Shown: positions 8,426 to 15,734, counted from the first letter of the stretch. The stretch is 43,987 bases of DNA from an uncultured Hyphomicrobiaceae bacterium (GCA_937873575.1 CALMPK010000271.1:1-43987), one strand, 5' to 3'. The notes: generated from the letters alone by a model not told the origin. Program-made: numbers and translations.

Positions 8426-9412
8426 TTAGCCGAGATCCTCGTCTCGGAACGGGTAGCGCTTGGAGCAGAATTCGCAGGTGACGGCGATCGTGCCATCCGG
8501 CTCCTTCATGTCGGCGAGCTCGGCGACACCGAACCGGGTGAGGAAGCCGAGTACCCGCTCGCGCGAGCAGGTGCAGTATTCCCCGATCGGCTGGACCGGC
8601 GTCACGCGCACACCTTCCTCGTGGAACAGCCGGTAGAGCAGGCGTTCCGGCGCCAGCGTCGGGTCGACCAGCTCGTGGTCCTCCACCGTCGAGGCAAGGA
8701 TGGAAACGCGCGACCAGCTATCGTCGTCCTCGCCGAGCAGGAGCCCTCGCTCCTCCGCCGAAGCGAGCTCGTCCGCCGTGCGCCCGCCCTCCGGCGAGAC
8801 GTGTTGCAGAAGCAGTCCACCGGCCCGCCACGTCCAGTCGCCGCCGGCGAGCCTTTCGCGGGCGATGGCGAGACGGATGAACGTCGGCAACTGCTCGGAT
8901 TGGCGGAAGTAGGTGAGCGCTGCCTCGATCAGCGTCGAGCCGTCGAGCGCGACGATGCCCTGGTAGCGCTGCATGTCGCCACCCGGCTCGATGGTCATCG
9001 CCAGGTGCCCTTTGCCGAACAGCGCCCCTTGCCCGATCGGAGTGCCGGACGCGGCGAGTTCCGCGTAGCGTGCCGCATCGACGCCGACATAGCCGCGCAC
9101 GGAGCCCGGCGTGCGGAAATCCGCGACCAGGAACTCGAGGGGGCCGTCGGACTTGGTCTGCAACGTGAGGCGGCCTTCGAACTTGAGCGCCGTGCCGAGC
9201 AACGCCGTTAGCGCCAGCGCCTGTCCAAGCGCCTCGCTCACGGGCTCCGGGTAGGCATGCCGCTTCAACACGGCATCGACCGTCCCCGCAAGGCGCACCA
9301 TGCGGCCCATGACGCGGGAAGCGACCGTCTGGAACGGCAGCACGAAATCCGACATTCCACCGGATGCTACCGTTGCCTCCGCGGCCGGCACCTGCCGTTC
9401 GCGTTCCGCCAT
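8426..9412 (-). CDS. hslO: Redox-regulated chaperone Hsp33
   Basis: A 328-residue Hsp33 homologue, a cytoplasmic holdase activated by oxidative unfolding. The N-terminal domain begins at about residue 20 (SDFVLPFQ). The C-terminal zinc switch is complete: CTC near residue 284 and CEFC near residue 316. The ATG at 9412 has GGAGG eight to nine bases upstream. The first 19 residues precede the usual family start, so a later start is possible. It follows argF by 240 bases on the same strand; that gap holds an intergenic repeat and a small open frame and may contain a separate promoter. Confidence 0.93.
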   Translation of the reverse strand: MAERERQVPAAEATVASGGMSDFVLPFQTVASRVMGRMVRLAGTVDAVLKRHAYPEPVSEALGQALALTALLGTALKFEGRLTLQTKSDGPLEFLVADFRTPGSVRGYVGVDAARYAELAASGTPIGQGALFGKGHLAMTIEPGGDMQRYQGIVALDGSTLIEAALTYFRQSEQLPTFIRLAIARERLAGGDWTWRAGGLLLQHVSPEGGRTADELASAEERGLLLGEDDDSWSRVSILASTVEDHELVDPTLAPERLLYRLFHEEGVRVTPVQPIGEYCTCSRERVLGFLTRFGVAELADMKEPDGTIAVTCEFCSKRYPFRDEDLG

Positions 9413-9427
9413 CGTACTCGGCCTCCG

Positions 9428-9589
9428 CTACTCGATTACATTCAGCCGCGATCGACCGGACCGCGCGCTCGTGTGATGTCGCGCCTTGATGAGTTCGCTC
9501 TCACGATCCGTCGTCGTCGCGAAGTGCATTCCAAAAAATGAGATCAGGGTGCGATTGACGCCTTCGATGAAAGTGCGGTGCACGTCCAT
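9428..9589 (-). CDS. Possible small ORF of 53 codons ahead of hslO
   Basis: An ATG at 9587-9589 opens a frame to TAG at 9428-9430, 16 bases before the hslO start. The product would be basic (MDVHRTFIEG..., ending RLNVIE) with no signal peptide or known motif. Third-position GC is about 70%, clearly above chance but below the neighbours. No convincing ribosome site precedes it, and its start codon lies inside the repeat element at 9546-9607. It could be a translated leader coupled to hslO, or an open frame by chance. Confidence 0.25.
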   Translation of the reverse strand: MDVHRTFIEGVNRTLISFFGMHFATTTDRESELIKARHHTSARSGRSRLNVIE

Positions 9590-9607
9590 CTCGACCGATC
9601 GCACCCT
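9546..9607. repeat. Intergenic repeat with inverted ends, copy 1
   Basis: AGGGTGCGAT (9546-9555) and ATCGCACCCT (9598-9607) form perfect 10-bp inverted ends of a 62-bp element. Its 3' end, TCTCGACCGATCGCACCCT, matches the 3' end of a longer element at 15841-15975 with two changes in 19 bases. Confidence 0.6.
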
Positions 9608-9652
9608 CGTGAACGCGCCGCACGTTTCAATCGCAGCATGATGAGCCCGCGA

Positions 9653-10576
9653 TCATTCGGCGCCAAGACACCATGCCAGTATCGCCTTCTGCGCGTGAAG
9701 GCGGTTCTCGGCCTCGTCGAAGACGACCGATGCCGGACCGTCGATCACCGAAGCGGTCACCTCGTTGCCGCGATAGGCCGGCAAGCAGTGCATGAAGATC
9801 GCGTCCTTGGCGGCGCGGCGCATCATGGCGTCATCGACGGCGTAGGGCTTCAGCAGCTTCTTTCGCTTCGCCGCGTCGGTCTGTCCCATCGAAACCCAGG
9901 TATCGGTAACCACGCAATCGACGCCGGCAACGGCCTTGGCCGCGTCCGTGGTGATGACGACGTTGCCGCCCTCCGCCTTCGCCCAGTCGATGACGCTCTT
10001 CTCCGGCATCAGGTCCTGCGGGCAGGCGAGCTTCAGCGTGAAGCCGAATTTGACCGCGGCGTGCATCCACGACATCGCGACGTTGTTGCCGTCGCCGAGC
10101 CACGCGACCGACTTGCCGGCGACCGGGCCGCGATGCTCCTCGAACGTCTGCAGATCCGCCATCACCTGACAGGGGTGGCTCTTGTCCGTGAGACCGTTGA
10201 TGACCGGCACCGTCGCTTCCTCGGCCAGCGTCATCAGCGTTTCGTGCGAGTTGGAACGGATCATGATGATGTCGACGTAGCGCGAGAGCACGCGCGCCGT
10301 ATCCGCGATCGACTCGCCGCGGCCGAGCTGCAGGTCAGTGTGGTTCAGCATGATCGTCTGGCCGCCGAGCTGGCGCATGGCGACATCGAACGACACGCGC
10401 GTTCGCGTCGAAGGCTTCTCGAAGATCATGCCGAGCACGAGGCCGTCCACGCCCTTCGGCTTCAGCCGCGCAGGCGGCTTCTTGCCCGCCTTCTTCATGG
10501 CGTGAGCGTTGTCGAGGATGCGGCGCAGCGCCTTTGCCGGAACCACGTCGATATCGAGGAAATGCCGGGATGCCAT
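9653..10576 (-). CDS. argF: Ornithine carbamoyltransferase
   Basis: A 307-residue enzyme that makes citrulline from ornithine and carbamoyl phosphate. All family signatures are present: carbamoyl-phosphate site STRTR (56-60), HPCQ (134-137), the ornithine-binding DTWVSMG, and HCLPAYRG (263-270). I chose the ATG at 10576 because AGAAGG lies nine bases upstream and the length is then typical. A TTG at 10639 would add 21 residues without support. argD lies 69 bases upstream on the same strand, so the two are very likely one operon. Confidence 0.96.
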   Translation of the reverse strand: MASRHFLDIDVVPAKALRRILDNAHAMKKAGKKPPARLKPKGVDGLVLGMIFEKPSTRTRVSFDVAMRQLGGQTIMLNHTDLQLGRGESIADTARVLSRYVDIIMIRSNSHETLMTLAEEATVPVINGLTDKSHPCQVMADLQTFEEHRGPVAGKSVAWLGDGNNVAMSWMHAAVKFGFTLKLACPQDLMPEKSVIDWAKAEGGNVVITTDAAKAVAGVDCVVTDTWVSMGQTDAAKRKKLLKPYAVDDAMMRRAAKDAIFMHCLPAYRGNEVTASVIDGPASVVFDEAENRLHAQKAILAWCLGAE

Positions 10577-10645
10577 AGGCAGGGCCTTCTTGGAAAAGCG
10601 GATCGCGGCGACCCCGTGGGCCGCCGGTTCGGGTTTCAATGGGAT

Positions 10646-11917
10646 TCAGCCGGTTGTCTTCTTGACGCGCGCGAGGGCTTGGGCGAGACGCGACATCGCC
10701 TCCGCGATCTCATCGTCGGAGATGTTGAGCGGCGGGAGGAGCCGCACGACATTGTCAGCGGCGCCGACCGCGAGCAAACGCTCGTCGAGCGCCGCCTTGA
10801 CCAGCGGCGCCGGCAGCAGGGACGGGGCAAGCCCCAGGCCGATCCGCAGCCCCCGCCCGCGCACTTCGGCGATGAGGTCGGGGAATTGGTCCTTGAGGCC
10901 CTCGAGCGATTGCTTGAAGCGCAGGGCCTTGCGCTCGACATCGGTGAGGAAGCCCGGCTCGGAGACGACGTCGAGCACCGCGTCGGACACCGCCATCGCC
11001 AGCATGTTGCCGCCGAAGGTCGAGCCGTGCGTGCCCGCCGTCATGCCCTTGGAAGCTTCTGCCGTCGCCAGCACCGCGCCGACCGGGAAACCGCCGCCGA
11101 GCCCTTTTGCAACCGCCATGATATCGGGCTCGATGCCGGCCCACTCGTGCGCGAACAGTCGCCCGGTGCGCCCGAGGCCCGTTTGCACCTCGTCGAGGAT
11201 GAGCAGCAGCCCGCGCTCGTCGCACAGGTCGCGAAGCCCCTTCAGGCACTGGTCGGGAACGACGCGCACACCGCCCTCGCCCTGCACCGGCTCGATCATG
11301 ATGGCGGCGGTCTGCGGCCCTATCGCCGCCTCGAGCGCAGCGTGATCGCCGAATGGAATATGGTCGAACCCGTCCGCGGGCGGCCCAAAGCCTTCGAGAT
11401 ACTTGGGGTTGCCGCCAGCCGCGAGCGTCGTCACCGTGCGGCCATGGAAGGCGCCCGTGAAGGTGACGATACGCCAGCGTTCCGGCTGGCCGTTGACATA
11501 GTGGTAGCGCCGCGCGGTCTTGATGGCGCCTTCGCACGCTTCAGCGCCCGAATTGCAGAAGAACACGCGCTCGGCGAAAGTCATCCGGCCCAGCCGCTCG
11601 GCGACGCGCTCCTGGCCCTCGACGCGGTAGAGGTTGGAGGTGTGCCAGAGCAGATCGACCTGGGCCTTGAGAGCGGCGGCGAGGTGGGGGTGCGCGTGCC
11701 CCAGCACGTTGACGGCGACGCCCGATGCGAGGTCGAGATAGCGCTCACCTTCGGTGGAAACGAGCCAGGAGCCCTCGCCGCGCGCGAACACAACGTCCTG
11801 GCGCGCATATGTCGGCATCACCGTGGCCGGCGCGGCTCCGAGAATGTCGTTCGAGGCCGTGCTGGCGGCGTCGGCCGCAGCCGTCCTCGGCTGCGGAACG
11901 GACGAGGTCATCTCCAT
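10646..11917 (-). CDS. argD: Acetylornithine aminotransferase
   Basis: A 423-residue class III PLP aminotransferase that converts N-acetylglutamate semialdehyde to N-acetylornithine. Motifs include [15 protein letters not shown], the FHGRT segment, [13 protein letters not shown] and the PLP lysine in [11 protein letters not shown] (Lys 271). The mature family usually begins near MPTYAR (residue 34), so about 30 N-terminal residues are extra; the ATG at 11917 has no strong ribosome site. It heads the argD-argF operon. Its promoter and a terminator-like hairpin lie just upstream, and the IS1-like element is inserted directly beyond them. Confidence 0.94.
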   Translation of the reverse strand: MEMTSSVPQPRTAAADAASTASNDILGAAPATVMPTYARQDVVFARGEGSWLVSTEGERYLDLASGVAVNVLGHAHPHLAAALKAQVDLLWHTSNLYRVEGQERVAERLGRMTFAERVFFCNSGAEACEGAIKTARRYHYVNGQPERWRIVTFTGAFHGRTVTTLAAGGNPKYLEGFGPPADGFDHIPFGDHAALEAAIGPQTAAIMIEPVQGEGGVRVVPDQCLKGLRDLCDERGLLLILDEVQTGLGRTGRLFAHEWAGIEPDIMAVAKGLGGGFPVGAVLATAEASKGMTAGTHGSTFGGNMLAMAVSDAVLDVVSEPGFLTDVERKALRFKQSLEGLKDQFPDLIAEVRGRGLRIGLGLAPSLLPAPLVKAALDERLLAVGAADNVVRLLPPLNISDDEIAEAMSRLAQALARVKKTTG

Positions 11918-11936
11918 TCACCCAAGGCCAGAAACC

Positions 11937-11959
11937 AAAAAAGCCGCCCTCGCGGCGGC
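11937..11959 (-). terminator. Terminator-like hairpin in the argD leader
   Basis: Read on the minus strand: GCCGCC, loop GCGAG, GGCGGC, then TTTTTT (11937-11942). It sits between the predicted argD start of transcription (about 11966) and the argD ATG (11917). It therefore cannot be the terminator of an upstream gene unless the promoter call is wrong; it could attenuate argD, release a tiny RNA, or serve as a 5' stabilising stem. Confidence 0.6.
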
Positions 11960-11972
11960 CCAAGAAGCAGTC

Positions 11973-12001
11973 CTGATACGCGGAGAGGGCCGCTGTGTCA
12001 A
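11973..12001 (-). promoter_or_regulatory. Predicted sigma-70 promoter of argD
   Basis: On the minus strand TTGACA (11996-12001) is a perfect -35, followed after exactly 17 bases by TATCAG (11973-11978). The predicted start is near 11966. The IS1-like element's end lies 15 bases upstream of the -35, so the core promoter survived the insertion. Confidence 0.65.
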
Positions 12002-12008
12002 CGCGTCG

Positions 12009-12016
12009 CGTATTTG
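12009..12016. repeat. Target site duplication, left copy
   Basis: CGTATTTG here is repeated exactly at 14441-14448 on the other side of the IS1-like element. An intact 8-bp duplication fits IS1-family transposition and suggests a recent insertion. Confidence 0.85.
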
Positions 12017-12025
12017 GGTAGTGTC

Positions 12026-12916
12026 TCAGTTTGAAATTTCTTCTCTGCGCCTTTTGTAAGTCTTCGGCCGGCCCGGCTTCGGCGCGGCAGCGTCCATCAG
12101 GTCGCACAAGTCTTCCATCGTCATCAGCTTCGTGGTCAGGCCAGCCGCCATCGCGGGCGTGACCTTCAGCGTCTTGTGAATGCGCATCCAGTTGTAGAAC
12201 ACGAAGTAGAGCGAGATCGCGTAGACGTGGCTTTCCAGCTTCTTGGAGAAGCCGTTCGTCAGGCGGGTAAACCGGCGCATGTGCATGCGCATCGAGAGGT
12301 TCTGGCGCTCCACGTAGCTCGTGCTGATGTGCTTCTCATCAGGCTTGCCCTCGATCGGCGTCTTGATGACTCCGGTGCATTCGGCCGGGCTGTAGCGGCC
12401 TTTGGCACTCTCTGGAGCCGCGCCGTAGAGCTTCACGAGCTGGGCGTAGTCCACATCGGCACCGAACGCGCCTTCCACGGCTTCCAGATACGCCTTGAGG
12501 CCGTCGCTGGTGAGTTGCACGCGGTTGGCGAGGCGCGAGGCCAGACCGTCCACGAAGAACTTGGCCGTCTCGCCGTCGCGCGGGCCGACGTACCACTGGA
12601 TGATCAGCTTGCTATCAGCATCTATGCCGGTCCACGTCCAAGTGTCGCCAGCGCCGTCCGGGGCCGCCTTCGCCGCCGCGACGTTCTTCTGCTTGGCGTA
12701 GGTGAAGCTCCAGATTTCATCCATCTGCACGCGCTTGGCCTTCACGTTCACGACCTTCTCGTCGTGGAACGCCATGCAGACCTTGCCGGCATCCTCAAGC
12801 AGCTTGGCGACGGTGTTGATCGACACGTCGCACACCCGCGAGATCGACCGCATGGACGATCCCTCGCAGAGCATTGCGAGGATTTGGACGCGCTTGTGTG
12901 TGGGCAGCTTGTTCAT
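12026..12916 (-). CDS. IS1-family DDE transposase
   Basis: A 296-residue transposase of the IS1 type common in rhizobia. An N-terminal helix-turn-helix (about 19-45, GSSMRSISRVCDVSINTV) is followed by the catalytic core with Asp 66 in QMDEIWSF, Asp 138 in LTSDG and Glu 203 in YVERQNL. Unlike classical IS1, no frameshift is needed: the enzyme is one open frame. The TGA stop (12026-12028) lies inside the left terminal repeat, which therefore encodes the last residues. The ATG at 12916 has no ribosome site but sits about seven bases after a strong -10 (12923-12928), so the mRNA may be leaderless. It appears intact and active. Confidence 0.9.
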   Translation of the reverse strand: MNKLPTHKRVQILAMLCEGSSMRSISRVCDVSINTVAKLLEDAGKVCMAFHDEKVVNVKAKRVQMDEIWSFTYAKQKNVAAAKAAPDGAGDTWTWTGIDADSKLIIQWYVGPRDGETAKFFVDGLASRLANRVQLTSDGLKAYLEAVEGAFGADVDYAQLVKLYGAAPESAKGRYSPAECTGVIKTPIEGKPDEKHISTSYVERQNLSMRMHMRRFTRLTNGFSKKLESHVYAISLYFVFYNWMRIHKTLKVTPAMAAGLTTKLMTMEDLCDLMDAAAPKPGRPKTYKRRREEISN

Positions 12917-12922
12917 GCATGT

Positions 12923-12951
12923 AATATATGATACGCAGTGCTTAGCGTCAA
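12923..12951 (-). promoter_or_regulatory. Transposase promoter
   Basis: On the minus strand TTGACG (12946-12951), a 17-base spacer and TATATT (12923-12928). The transcript would start at or next to the transposase ATG at 12916. The -35 lies within a dyad (12939-12954) that recurs near the other end of the element. Confidence 0.7.
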
Positions 12952-12954
12952 GTG
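12939..12954. promoter_or_regulatory. Candidate operator, copy 1 (over the transposase -35)
   Basis: TGCTTAGCGTCAAGTG resembles the dyad TGCTTTACGCTAAGCA at 14359-14374: both have TGCTT, six bases, then AAG plus two bases, and the core TTAGCGT occurs here and, inverted, there. It covers the transposase -35. Inference only. Confidence 0.4.
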
Positions 12955-13039
12955 GAGCGTCTGAGTTTAGACTTGCGAAAGCTTCACAACGTAATTATGT
13001 GCGTCTATAATCAAACCGAACTCCAGCGAGGACTGATCA

Positions 13040-13249
13040 ATGCCGATGACTGCGATCCAGATGTATGCTGAACTGGTTTCGCGCGGTCTGTTTGTGGCGT
13101 CCGCGCCTGTTCAGTACGTGTTGCCTACTGCGTATCAGTACATTCCGACCTACGTCGTGTACTCATCCACAGTGGGGAATAATGCCGAATTGGAATCAAG
13201 TTCTACAAGAAATCAAACGCCGTCAGGACATTGGGGCAGCATCGGCTAG
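13040..13249 (+). CDS. Possible small ORF overlapping the protease start
   Basis: An ATG at 13040 with GAGGA about eight bases upstream opens a 69-codon frame (MPMTAIQMYAELVSRG..., then Tyr-rich YQYIPTYVVYSS). It overlaps the first 68 bases of the protease gene in another frame. It has no recognisable domain. It may be a coupled upstream ORF of the cargo gene or chance. Confidence 0.25.
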   Translation: MPMTAIQMYAELVSRGLFVASAPVQYVLPTAYQYIPTYVVYSSTVGNNAELESSSTRNQTPSGHWGSIG

Positions 13250-14111
13250 CGCCGCCTTCGATAGCGTTCGTAAGAAGTACATCAAAAAATTACACCGTCA
13301 CACTGGGCGCAATATTATTGCATACTACTCTGGCTTCCTCTCAAAGCCGCCGATACTTGGCCTTGAGGTGAGCGACGAGGACAAAAACGCGTTCATGATG
13401 GCGATCCACAACATGGACCGCACCAAGGGGCTCGATCTTTTCCTTCACACCCCTGGAGGCAGCATTGCTGCGGCCGAATCACTGGTCGACTACCTTCACA
13501 GGATGTTTGGCAACGACGTAAGGGCGATAGTGCCGCAGATCGCTATGTCCGCCGGGACGATGATCGCGTGCTCGTGCAAATCTATAGTCATGGGCACCCA
13601 CTCGAATTTAGGTCCTATCGATCCTCAAATATCCGGCGTACCAGCGCAAGGTGTTCTTGATGAGATTGAGCGGGCCTACAAAGAGATCACGTCCGACCCG
13701 GCCAGAATGCACATTTGGCAGTTCGTGTTAGGCAAGTACACACCAGCCTACATTGGGCAATGCCAGCAGGCAGTCGACTGGTCGAAAGACTTTGTGCGCT
13801 CGGAACTGAAGAAGAACATGCTGTCGTCTGATTCTGATCGAGACGCGAAGGCTGACGCCATCGTGAGCGCCCTTTCAAACTATTCTCACAATAAAGCGCA
13901 CAACAGACACCTTCATGTCGACGCCTGCAAGGCCATCGGGTTGGTCGTTGAAGACCTGGAGTCCGATAAGGACCTCCAAGATTTAGTTCTTACCGTGCAT
14001 CATTGCTTCATGAATGCTTTGGCTAATACAGCATGCATCAAGATAGTCCAAAATCAACTTGGCGCGGCGTACATTAAGCAAATAGCACAAGGGCCGCTTA
14101 GTCAGATTTAG
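13182..14111 (+). CDS. SDH/SppA-like Clp-fold serine protease (IS passenger)
   Basis: A 309-residue protein of the SDH family of Clp-fold serine proteinases (Pfam SDH_protease). Motifs in order: LDLFLHTPGGSIAAAESLVDYLHR (oxyanion region), QIAMSAGTMIA (nucleophile Ser of the Clp fold), and NLGPIDPQISG. No signal peptide or membrane segment is seen, so it should act in the cytoplasm. I chose the ATG at 13182 (GTGGGGA upstream) because the conserved domain begins soon after; upstream codons in frame look non-coding. GC is well below the chromosomal level and codon use differs from neighbours, fitting transfer with the IS. Substrate and advantage to the element are unknown. Confidence 0.8.
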   Translation: MPNWNQVLQEIKRRQDIGAASASAAFDSVRKKYIKKLHRHTGRNIIAYYSGFLSKPPILGLEVSDEDKNAFMMAIHNMDRTKGLDLFLHTPGGSIAAAESLVDYLHRMFGNDVRAIVPQIAMSAGTMIACSCKSIVMGTHSNLGPIDPQISGVPAQGVLDEIERAYKEITSDPARMHIWQFVLGKYTPAYIGQCQQAVDWSKDFVRSELKKNMLSSDSDRDAKADAIVSALSNYSHNKAHNRHLHVDACKAIGLVVEDLESDKDLQDLVLTVHHCFMNALANTACIKIVQNQLGAAYIKQIAQGPLSQI

Positions 14112-14343
14112 CGGCCCACTTCGCCTTTGCTGCAATCTGAGCGACGCGACGCCGTTCCTCTGCCGTCATCTTCTCGGCTCTAGCCTTGCCACCGCGACGA
14201 CCAAGGCTGACGGCTGCGGCATCCTTGCCGTCGTCGGTCTTCTCTATCTCTTCCGGTTCCTCACCCGTAGCAATCCTCGCTACCTTGATGGCGTTGGCGA
14301 TCACGTCGGCAGGGCGCTTCTCACCCTTGGGGCCTCTAGGCAT
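14098..14343 (-). CDS. Small KGG-like basic protein (IS passenger)
   Basis: An 81-residue charged protein that begins MPRGPKGEKRPADVI and contains a Gly/Arg/Lys-rich stretch RRGGKARAEKMTAEERRRVA close to the KGG / histone H1-like motif seen in small stress and nucleic-acid-binding proteins. Homologues with the same start are frequent beside transposases in rhizobia (from memory). AGGAGG lies five bases before the ATG. Its last codons overlap the 3' end of the convergent protease gene by 14 bases. It may bind DNA or RNA and could regulate the element, but nothing in the sequence proves it. Confidence 0.7.
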   Translation of the reverse strand: MPRGPKGEKRPADVIANAIKVARIATGEEPEEIEKTDDGKDAAAVSLGRRGGKARAEKMTAEERRRVAQIAAKAKWAAKSD

Positions 14344-14358
14344 GGTGCCTCCTAGGTC

Positions 14359-14374
14359 TGCTTTACGCTAAGCA
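14359..14374. promoter_or_regulatory. Candidate operator, copy 2 (over the KGG-gene promoter)
   Basis: TGCTTTACGCTAAGCA is an imperfect dyad with perfect arms TGCTT/AAGCA. It overlaps a possible extended -10 (TGGTATGCT, minus strand, about 14372-14380) for the small passenger gene, and matches the dyad over the transposase -35. Confidence 0.4.
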
Positions 14375-14440
14375 TACCAGAGACGTGAGGGGCTGGCGAA
14401 CCAACGTCAAGGGTGATGAATTTCAAACTGAGACACTACC

Positions 14441-14448
14441 CGTATTTG
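14441..14448. repeat. Target site duplication, right copy
   Basis: CGTATTTG, identical to 12009-12016, directly follows the right end of the IS1-like element. Confidence 0.85.
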
Positions 14449-14979
14449 ACATGTACAACTTGTGGGCAGCGGCTTCTTTGCTGTTCGGGGGCCCATAATC
14501 CGGGCTCCGACGAATCGTTTCTGTTGCGACCGGGACACTCGCCGATGTCAATGCCCGAAACCGGAATGCGCAATGCTTGTAGCCACCAATCAGGATATTG
14601 TATTTTCCTCGGACTGGGTGACGACATCTCGTCCGGCCTCCTCGCTCCTCGGGGCTCTGCCGCCCGTTTTGTCGTGCGTATGTTCAGCAGCATCGTAACG
14701 CCATGCTCCGGCCAAGTAGGCGCCGCAGCCGCGTTCGGCACACCCGCTGCCTGAATCGCCCGGTTTCGACGCGCCCTCGTATCGGGCCGTCCTGTGTGCG
14801 TCTTTCTCCAGTTCCGTTGCATCACCAGTAAGCGTCCGTATCTCGTCCCAGGCTCCAGTCGGGCCCGTTGGCGCGCGTTTTCGCGGCGCCGCGAGCCTTG
14901 CCGAGTCCGGCGGCGACTTCAACTCGCCTGCGCCTATGCGCTGGCGGAGCGTAGCCAGATTCTGCAAGGAGCACGTTAG
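14449..14979. other. gcrA upstream region, no gene seen
   Basis: About 530 bases without a convincing coding frame; the open frames present lack ribosome sites, motifs and the local codon bias. Four GANTC sites, the CcrM methylation target, occur at 14512, 14753, 14903 and 14958, the last two within 80 bases of the gcrA start. I found no clear sigma-70 promoter. Before the IS insertion this was the argD-gcrA divergent intergenic region. Confidence 0.5.
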
Positions 14980-15555
14980 ATGGTCTGGACCGACGAACGG
15001 GTTGAGCTGTTGAAAAAGCTCTGGTCCGAGGGACTGAGCGCCAGCCAGATCGCCGGCAGGCTCGGCGGCGTCACCCGCAACGCGGTGATCGGCAAGGTGC
15101 ATCGCCTCGGGCTCGCCGGACGGGCGACCACCTCCCGCATGAAGACCCATCGCGCTCGCCCGCGCCCTGCAGCCGCCGGCGCCGCCGCCAAGCGGCCGCA
15201 GAAGCAGCGCTTCCCTGCCGCCGGCAATCCGGTTGTCCGCGCTCTCTACCAGCCCGAGGCCGAGCCGTTCATCCCGGCGCAGGAGGAGCTCGACATTCCG
15301 CTCAAGGAGCGCAAGACCATCCAGACCCTCGGCGAGTGCAACTGCCGCTGGCCGATCGGCGATCCGCAGCAGGCCGACTTCCATTTCTGCGGCAAGGAGA
15401 AGCTGCCGGGCCTCCCCTACTGCCAATTCCACGCCCGCCGCGCATTCCAGCCGCCGCAGACACGCCGCCGCGATCCGGCCGACGTGCGGGTGCCGGCGAT
15501 GGTCACACTCGCGACGGCCGCCGCGGGCGACGCCAGCGACAACGTCGACGCCTGA
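14980..15555 (+). CDS. gcrA: GcrA cell-cycle regulator
   Basis: A 191-residue GcrA homologue. The N-terminal DNA-binding helix-turn-helix is typical (MVWTDERVELLKKLWSEG, then SASQIAGRLGG and TRNAVIGKVHRLGL up to about residue 46). A basic Ala/Pro-rich linker follows, then the C-terminal domain with CNCRWPIGDP, FCGK and YCQFHARRAF. In Caulobacter GcrA binds sigma-70 and favours promoters with CcrM-methylated GANTC sites, controlling cell-cycle genes; C-terminal residues contact sigma. AAGGAG lies eight bases before the ATG. It stands alone on the plus strand between the IS and the convergent phosphate regulon. Confidence 0.95.
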   Translation: MVWTDERVELLKKLWSEGLSASQIAGRLGGVTRNAVIGKVHRLGLAGRATTSRMKTHRARPRPAAAGAAAKRPQKQRFPAAGNPVVRALYQPEAEPFIPAQEELDIPLKERKTIQTLGECNCRWPIGDPQQADFHFCGKEKLPGLPYCQFHARRAFQPPQTRRRDPADVRVPAMVTLATAAAGDASDNVDA

Positions 15556-15659
15556 AGTTCTTCTCGACACCGATGGAAGCGCAGAGCGCTTCCATCTCGC
15601 CCGATCGCGCGCCCACGCGCTGCGACGATCGTGATGGGCGAACACGATGGAATGCCGCC

Positions 15660-15677
15660 GCGGCGAGTACTCGCCGC
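15660..15677. repeat. 18-bp perfect palindrome downstream of gcrA
   Basis: GCGGCGAGTACTCGCCGC has no spacer between its arms, which favours a protein-binding site or cruciform over an RNA hairpin. It lies about 105 bases after the gcrA stop and 18 bases before the terminator stem. Confidence 0.6.
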
Positions 15678-15694
15678 AGGCAGCGGGGGGAGAG

Positions 15695-15734
15695 GGCCGG
15701 AGCCGCCGGGGGGCAGCTCCGGCCTTCGCTTTTT
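15695..15734 (+). terminator. Intrinsic terminator after gcrA
   Basis: A 9-bp perfect stem GGCCGGAGC (15695-15703) with GCTCCGGCC (15716-15724) is followed by TTCGCTTTTT. Confidence 0.85.

Larger units (their letters stand above)
12017..14440. mobile_element. IS1-like insertion element with two passenger genes
   Basis: The 2,424-bp element has 22-bp perfect terminal inverted repeats (12017-12038 starting GGTAGTGTCTCAG, and 14419-14440) and an 8-bp target duplication CGTATTTG. It contains a DDE transposase on the minus strand, a Clp-fold serine protease on the plus strand and a small KGG-like gene on the minus strand. Base composition of the cargo is visibly lower in GC than the chromosome around it. 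It separates the argD promoter from the gcrA upstream region, which are neighbours in related genomes. The family call rests on the transposase and the duplication length. Confidence 0.88.

Noticed and set aside
9578..12034. A very long open frame on the plus strand across argF and argD
   Set aside because: It is antisense to two certain genes, has no ribosome site or family motif, and is explained by high GC at codon positions of the genes below it. The same holds for long antisense frames over the pst genes (20825-22378), the Lon-like gene (27066-28661) and the penicillin-binding protein gene (35467-37905).
14436..14825. Minus-strand open frame between the IS and gcrA
   Set aside because: It begins in the IS end and target site, lacks a ribosome site, and its residues show no domain or codon bias like the neighbours.
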